A DNA stretch of 24,266 bases from a virus, in the IMG/VR virus record IMGVR_UViG_3300010389_000135, positions 1-24,266 of that record; one strand, 5' to 3'. The notes under the pieces were generated by a model that was not told where the DNA came from, did no database searches, and was given only the letters and a program-made list of their open reading frames with translations. Below, piece by piece: positions 20,857 to 24,266 of the stretch. The translations under genes were made by a program, and so were the position numbers. Within the stretch, counting starts at the first letter, position 1. Each line of letters opens with the position of its first letter.

Positions 20857-22478
20857 GCGAACTCGATCCCTCTGTCCTCGTAGACGCTGCGGCCCGGCCC
20901 TCCGGCTTTCAGCATCGCGCTGTTGAGAGCCATCACCGTCGCTACCGTTCCGTCGATTCGTGCCGCGCTGCTGGACTTGTCCGGCTTGACATTACCAGCT
21001 GGGTCCGCCTTCACCCGTGCCGCATCGACGTGAGCCCGCAAGACGGGGTGTCCTCCGTGCCTGATTGCTTGCGACATCACCAGTCGTTCCAGTTCTTTGG
21101 TCGGCGCGCTCATCGTCGCAAAACCCTGGCGGGTTGGCACGCAGGTCATTCCTGCTTCCATCAGGTCGGTGACCAGCCCGGTCGCATTCCAGGGGTCGTA
21201 TGCGAGCTCGATGATGTGATGCTTGTCGGCAAAGTCGGTGAGCCAGGCGCGGATGAAGTTGTAGTCGACGACGTTTCCTGGCGTCAGGTGCAGGTGCCCG
21301 GCGGCGGCCCAGTCTCTGTATGGCAGCCGGTCCCGGCGTTCGCGTTCGGCGAGGTCGGCTTCCGGTAGCCAAAATGTAGGGAGGACAGTGAAGGTTTTGT
21401 CGTCCTCCGGGAAAAGTGCTACCGCTGCGGAGACGTCCGTGGTGCTGGACAGGTCGAGGCCGATGTAGCATCTGCGGCCTTCCATCTCTTGGGCGTCGAT
21501 CGGTTCTCCTGCGCATGCGTCCCAAGCTTTCATGTCCAGCCATCTCTGGACTTCTCGGGTCCACTTGTTCAGGTAGAGCTGCGCGAAGGTCGTTTGGCGC
21601 GCGGGCGACACCTTCGCTCTCCGCGCTTCCTCTTCCAGAAACTCTCGGCTGATCGTTTGGCCGAGCGACGGGTTCGCTTTCTCCCAGCTTTCCGGCTCGT
21701 CCCACGGCGCGTCGTCCGACCCGGCGTTGTAGATGACCGCCAAGTAGCTCGGGTCCTCAACCTCCTCGGCTGCGACCTTGATTGCGTATGCGTGCTGCTC
21801 CCAGGCGATGGAATGCGGATCGTAGACGCCCGCCGTCGTGATGCCGATGATGAGCGGCTGCCTTCGTGCGCCGACACTGCTGCTCAGAACGTCCCACAAC
21901 TCTCTGCTTTTGTGGACGTGGACCTCATCGAGGATCGCAAAGTGTGCGTTCAGACCGTGCTGGCCGGGTGCGTCTCCGGACAGCGCTCGCAGGACGTTGC
22001 CGCCCTTCTGCGTCTGGATGTAGCTGCGGTGGGTTTTGCACCGGCTGCTGATGTGCGGGGAAGCCTCTATCATCCTCTTCGCCAGGTCGAAACACAGGCG
22101 CGCCTGCGGGCGATCCCGGGCGCCGATGTAGATTTGCGCGCCCGCTTCCCGATCGGCGATCAGTCCGTATATCGCGAGTCCGGCTGCGAGCGTCGTCTTC
22201 GCATTTTTCCTGGGGACCTCGAGCCACATGGTTCGGTAGAGCCGGCGGCCATCTGCACGCTTGTACCCGAAAAGCGGCCGGATGATTTCGTATTCCATCC
22301 ACGGCATCAGCTCGAACTTCTCTCCGGCGTGCTCGCCCTCCACCAGGTGAAGCAGGCCGAAAAACTTGACCGCCCGGTCCGCTGCTTCTTCGTCGTAGTA
22401 GGCTCCGGGTGGTATCTGCTTTCCGGCGCTGGTGTAGGCAGGTTCAGTCCAGGAGATCTCCGATGTCTGATCCTGCAT
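20853..22478 (-). CDS. terL: Terminase large subunit
   Basis: The protein has 541 residues. The ATPase domain (about 50-300) has Walker A VPRKNAKTT at residues 88-96, a Terminase_1-type variant, and Walker B FAILDEVHVHK with Asp184/Glu185. The RNase-H-like nuclease (about 335-530) shows YIGLDLSSTTD with Asp342, ELAYDPWNATGL, and near the C-terminus SSAARIDGTVATVMAL, where the late acidic residue binds metal. It cuts concatemers and drives DNA into the prohead. The start ATG 22478 has AAGGAG 5 nt upstream and overlaps the small subunit by 35 nt. No intein or homing nuclease insertion is present. Confidence 0.95.
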   Translation of the reverse strand: MQDQTSEISWTEPAYTSAGKQIPPGAYYDEEAADRAVKFFGLLHLVEGEHAGEKFELMPWMEYEIIRPLFGYKRADGRRLYRTMWLEVPRKNAKTTLAAGLAIYGLIADREAGAQIYIGARDRPQARLCFDLAKRMIEASPHISSRCKTHRSYIQTQKGGNVLRALSGDAPGQHGLNAHFAILDEVHVHKSRELWDVLSSSVGARRQPLIIGITTAGVYDPHSIAWEQHAYAIKVAAEEVEDPSYLAVIYNAGSDDAPWDEPESWEKANPSLGQTISREFLEEEARRAKVSPARQTTFAQLYLNKWTREVQRWLDMKAWDACAGEPIDAQEMEGRRCYIGLDLSSTTDVSAAVALFPEDDKTFTVLPTFWLPEADLAERERRDRLPYRDWAAAGHLHLTPGNVVDYNFIRAWLTDFADKHHIIELAYDPWNATGLVTDLMEAGMTCVPTRQGFATMSAPTKELERLVMSQAIRHGGHPVLRAHVDAARVKADPAGNVKPDKSSSAARIDGTVATVMALNSAMLKAGGPGRSVYEDRGIEFA

Positions 22479-22893
22479 CGGTGCTCCTTACTCTGCTTCG
22501 ACTGCTTGGGGTGAGTCCGAACTCCGCTCCGAGCCGTGCGACCAGCTGGGCTGCGTCTCTCTGGATCTGGACGGCGGGATTTTTGACGACTCCGTCCCGG
22601 CGGCCTTTGACCATGATTCCTGTTCGATCCACAATCTCCGTCGCTCGCTGCAGGTTCACCACGGCGGTGCAGTAGGCGGCGAGAATGTCTGTGTCCGCTT
22701 CGCTGGCGATCCCCATCTCTTTGAGCTGCGCGACCGTTCTTCGCCAGACCTTTTTCGCGTCATCGGAAAGCCATGCCGGTGCACGCGGCGGTTTCGCAGA
22801 CGGCGTCGGCTCCGCTGTGTTGATCCGGTCCTTTCGTTCACCCTGGACGATCCGCAGATGTGTTGGCTTCGGCTTCGGTCCCGGGGTACTCAT
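22444..22893 (-). CDS. terS: Terminase small subunit, P27 family
   Basis: The protein has 149 residues. The start has MSTPGPKPKPTHLRIVQGER, the 'GxPxKPTxLxxxxG' hallmark of P27-type small terminases. The rest is helical (AWLSDDAKKVWRRTVAQLKE, then ADTDILAAYCTAVVNLQRA, then NPAVQIQRDAAQLVARLGAE, then FGLTPSSRSRV). It recognises the packaging site and recruits TerL. ATG 22893 overlaps the methyltransferase stop by ATGA and has no clear ribosome site, so it depends on coupling. Confidence 0.92.
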   Translation of the reverse strand: MSTPGPKPKPTHLRIVQGERKDRINTAEPTPSAKPPRAPAWLSDDAKKVWRRTVAQLKEMGIASEADTDILAAYCTAVVNLQRATEIVDRTGIMVKGRRDGVVKNPAVQIQRDAAQLVARLGAEFGLTPSSRSRVRSTDAGSDIGDLLD

Positions 22894-24212
22894 TCTGTCT
22901 GATCCGGTCTTGGGACCTCATCGCCTTCTCCGAAGTTCGGGGTGAGGTCCAGTTCTGTTCCGTTTAGTTTCGGCAGGTTCCCGGTCGCCTCCTGCCAGCG
23001 TCGGGCAATGATGTCGCAATACTTCGGGTCCAGTTCGATGGTCCTGCAGGTTCGCCCGGTTGCCTCGCATGCCATCAGCGTGCTTCCGGATCCACCGAAC
23101 GGATCGAGGACCATGCCTCCGTATTTCACGCTGTTCTCGATCGCTCTGGTGAGCAGCTCGATCGGCTTCGTGGTCGGATGCAGTTCGCTCTTCGTCGGAC
23201 GATCGACCAGCCAGACGTCGCTCTGCGTGCGGTCGAGGACTGCGGCGAGCCGTGCTGCGTTATCGTTCCAGCCGTACCAGATCGGATCCATCGGACCGTT
23301 GTGTCCGTTCCAGATCGGTTCGTACTGGCTGTGGTAGTCCCGGCGTCCGAGGACGAGCCGGTCCTTCACCCAGATGATGGTTGCGCTCCAATGGAACCCT
23401 GCGGCCCGCATCGCCCGGTCGACCGACGGCCATTCGTTCGCGCCCATCACGACATAGGCGGGCGCGCCCGGCTTTGTCCGCTCCTTGAAGCGTGTCGTGA
23501 ATCCGTGGACGAAGGTTTCCCAGTCGCTTTTGTTCATGTGGTCGTTCAGGATCCCTCGGCCTTTGCTGTCCTTCTCACCGATGTTGACGTTCCACGGCGG
23601 GTCGGTCAGAAGCATGTCGGCCTTCTCTTTCTTCATCAGCTTGTCGTAGGTCTTGGCGTCCGTGCTGTCTCCGCAGATCAGCCGGTGCCGCCCGAGCTCC
23701 CACACGTCTCCCGGCTTCGAGACCACCTTGATCGGTGGTTCCGGCACCTGGTCGGTGATCTTGGGATCCGGCTTGTGCGTTTCTGCGAGGATCTCCGCCA
23801 GGTCGCCTTCCGTCCACCCGGTCGCAGCGAGCAGCTCCGTCTCTGCTTGCACCTGCTGGATCAGCGCCGCGAGAGCTTCTTTGTCGTACCCACCGAGCTC
23901 CGCCGTCCGGTTGTCCGCGAGAGCGTATGCTTTCGCGGTGCCATCGTCGTGTTCTACGAAGACGGCGGCGATCCGATCCCAGCCCAACTGCCGGGCCGCT
24001 TGCAACTGATGGTTGCCGGCGATCACAGTCCCGATCGGGCCGTGCTCGTTCTCACCTGTCCGCCTCACCACGATCGGTTTCAGCTGGCCGAAGGTCTCGT
24101 AGCTCTTGGCGACCGCTTGGACGTTTCCCTGACGCGGGTTGCCCTTCAGGAGTTCGATGTTGTCCAGAGGGACGGTCAGCGGTTCCAGCTGCGGGGAGAT
24201 GTTGGGATCCAT
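22890..24212 (-). CDS. ParB-like N-terminal domain fused to N6-adenine DNA methyltransferase
   Basis: The protein has 440 residues. Residues about 14-125 are a ParB/Srx-like domain (VPLDNIELLKGNPRQGNVQA, then GTVIAGNHQLQAARQLGWDR). The usual Arg of the ParB nucleotide motif is replaced (GNHQLQAA). From about 165 follows the methyltransferase: LICGDSTDA, catalytic DPPW at 204-207, then the SAM-binding DPFGGSGST at 370-378. The DPPW motif precedes the SAM motif, so it is a beta-class enzyme, and DPPW points to adenine N6 methylation. No partner nuclease is present. It should protect phage DNA or mark it for packaging, replication or gene control. The frame stays open upstream of ATG 24212 to the edge of the window and no ribosome site is seen, so the true start may be further right. 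Confidence 0.9.
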   Translation of the reverse strand: MDPNISPQLEPLTVPLDNIELLKGNPRQGNVQAVAKSYETFGQLKPIVVRRTGENEHGPIGTVIAGNHQLQAARQLGWDRIAAVFVEHDDGTAKAYALADNRTAELGGYDKEALAALIQQVQAETELLAATGWTEGDLAEILAETHKPDPKITDQVPEPPIKVVSKPGDVWELGRHRLICGDSTDAKTYDKLMKKEKADMLLTDPPWNVNIGEKDSKGRGILNDHMNKSDWETFVHGFTTRFKERTKPGAPAYVVMGANEWPSVDRAMRAAGFHWSATIIWVKDRLVLGRRDYHSQYEPIWNGHNGPMDPIWYGWNDNAARLAAVLDRTQSDVWLVDRPTKSELHPTTKPIELLTRAIENSVKYGGMVLDPFGGSGSTLMACEATGRTCRTIELDPKYCDIIARRWQEATGNLPKLNGTELDLTPNFGEGDEVPRPDQTE

Positions 24213-24266
24213 GCTTGTATCTGTGACCCCACCCGGGGGGGTGACAAAAGTGGGCGAACTTGTCGG
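24213..24266. other. Short non-annotated right edge
   Basis: These 54 bases precede the methyltransferase start. They contain CCC followed by seven G (24232-24241) between two copies of GTGAC (24223-24227 and 24241-24245), and the minus-strand 9-mer GGGTCACAG that recurs at 4268-4276. No stop codon interrupts the methyltransferase frame. GC-rich sites upstream of terminase genes can be packaging sites, but nothing here identifies one. Confidence 0.3.

Noticed and set aside
22890-24212. Complete restriction-modification system
   Set aside because: Only the methyltransferase is present, with no nuclease gene next to it. The neighbour is the small terminase.
24213-24266. Cos packaging site at the right edge
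   Set aside because: The GC-rich run and repeated GTGAC are suggestive, but cos sites cannot be recognised without end sequence or relatives.
1-24266. tRNA genes, CRISPR arrays, insertion sequences, integrase or attachment sites
   Set aside because: I saw no cloverleaf sequences, no regular repeats, no transposase or recombinase motifs and no repeat flanking a gene.

Overview
The window looks like 24 kb of a tailed actinobacteriophage, or of a prophage of that kind. The DNA is GC-rich. Every credible gene lies on the minus strand, so transcription runs from the right edge (24266) to the left edge (1). The morphology is that of a siphovirus: an HK97-type head, a frameshifted tail-assembly chaperone, a tape-measure protein of about 870 residues and Dit/hub tail-tip genes, with no contractile sheath. 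The actinobacterial host is inferred mainly from a WhiB-type iron-sulfur regulator, a family confined to Actinobacteria and their phages, and from the style of the head and tail genes. No integrase, repressor, tRNA, insertion sequence or CRISPR array was seen.

Layout in the direction of transcription. (1) Packaging: ParB-like/N6-adenine methyltransferase (24212-22890), small and large terminase (22893-20853). (2) Head: a 93-aa beta-rich protein, a 285-aa fibre-like protein, a 72-aa Sm-like barrel, a portal fused to a MuF domain, a prohead protease with an N-terminal extension and a second internal start, and the major capsid protein followed by a long hairpin. (3) Connector and tail: a 53-aa linker protein, connector, head closure, HK97-gp10-like, tail terminator, a 176-aa fibre/jelly-roll-like protein, major tail protein, the gpG/gpGT chaperone pair, tape measure, Dit-like protein and a 689-aa hub-like protein with an inserted beta-sandwich. 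(4) Two small proteins of 54 and 88 aa, the second with one membrane segment. (5) Regulation and DNA metabolism: WhiB-like protein, a 194-aa unknown, a single-strand-annealing-like protein, a 67-aa protein, a RusA-like resolvase, a DnaB-N/RepA-like helicase, a sigma-70 family sigma factor, and a truncated zinc-ribbon-like gene at the left edge.

Genes are packed tightly. Most junctions are ATGA/GTGA overlaps, TGATG junctions, 8-nt overlaps, or gaps of 1-2 nt, which suggests long translationally coupled transcripts. The only gaps that could hold control signals are upstream of the methyltransferase, around the capsid hairpin, upstream of the major tail gene, and the 77-nt gap upstream of the annealing-protein gene.

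The most interesting feature is a possible transcription-takeover pair: a full-length phage sigma factor and a minimal WhiB-like protein in one locus. The sigma factor differs from housekeeping sigma at several promoter-reading positions yet keeps the C-terminal KLRHP motif, the part of SigA region 4 that WhiB proteins are known to grip. No endolysin and no conventional tail-fibre gene is recognisable in the window.
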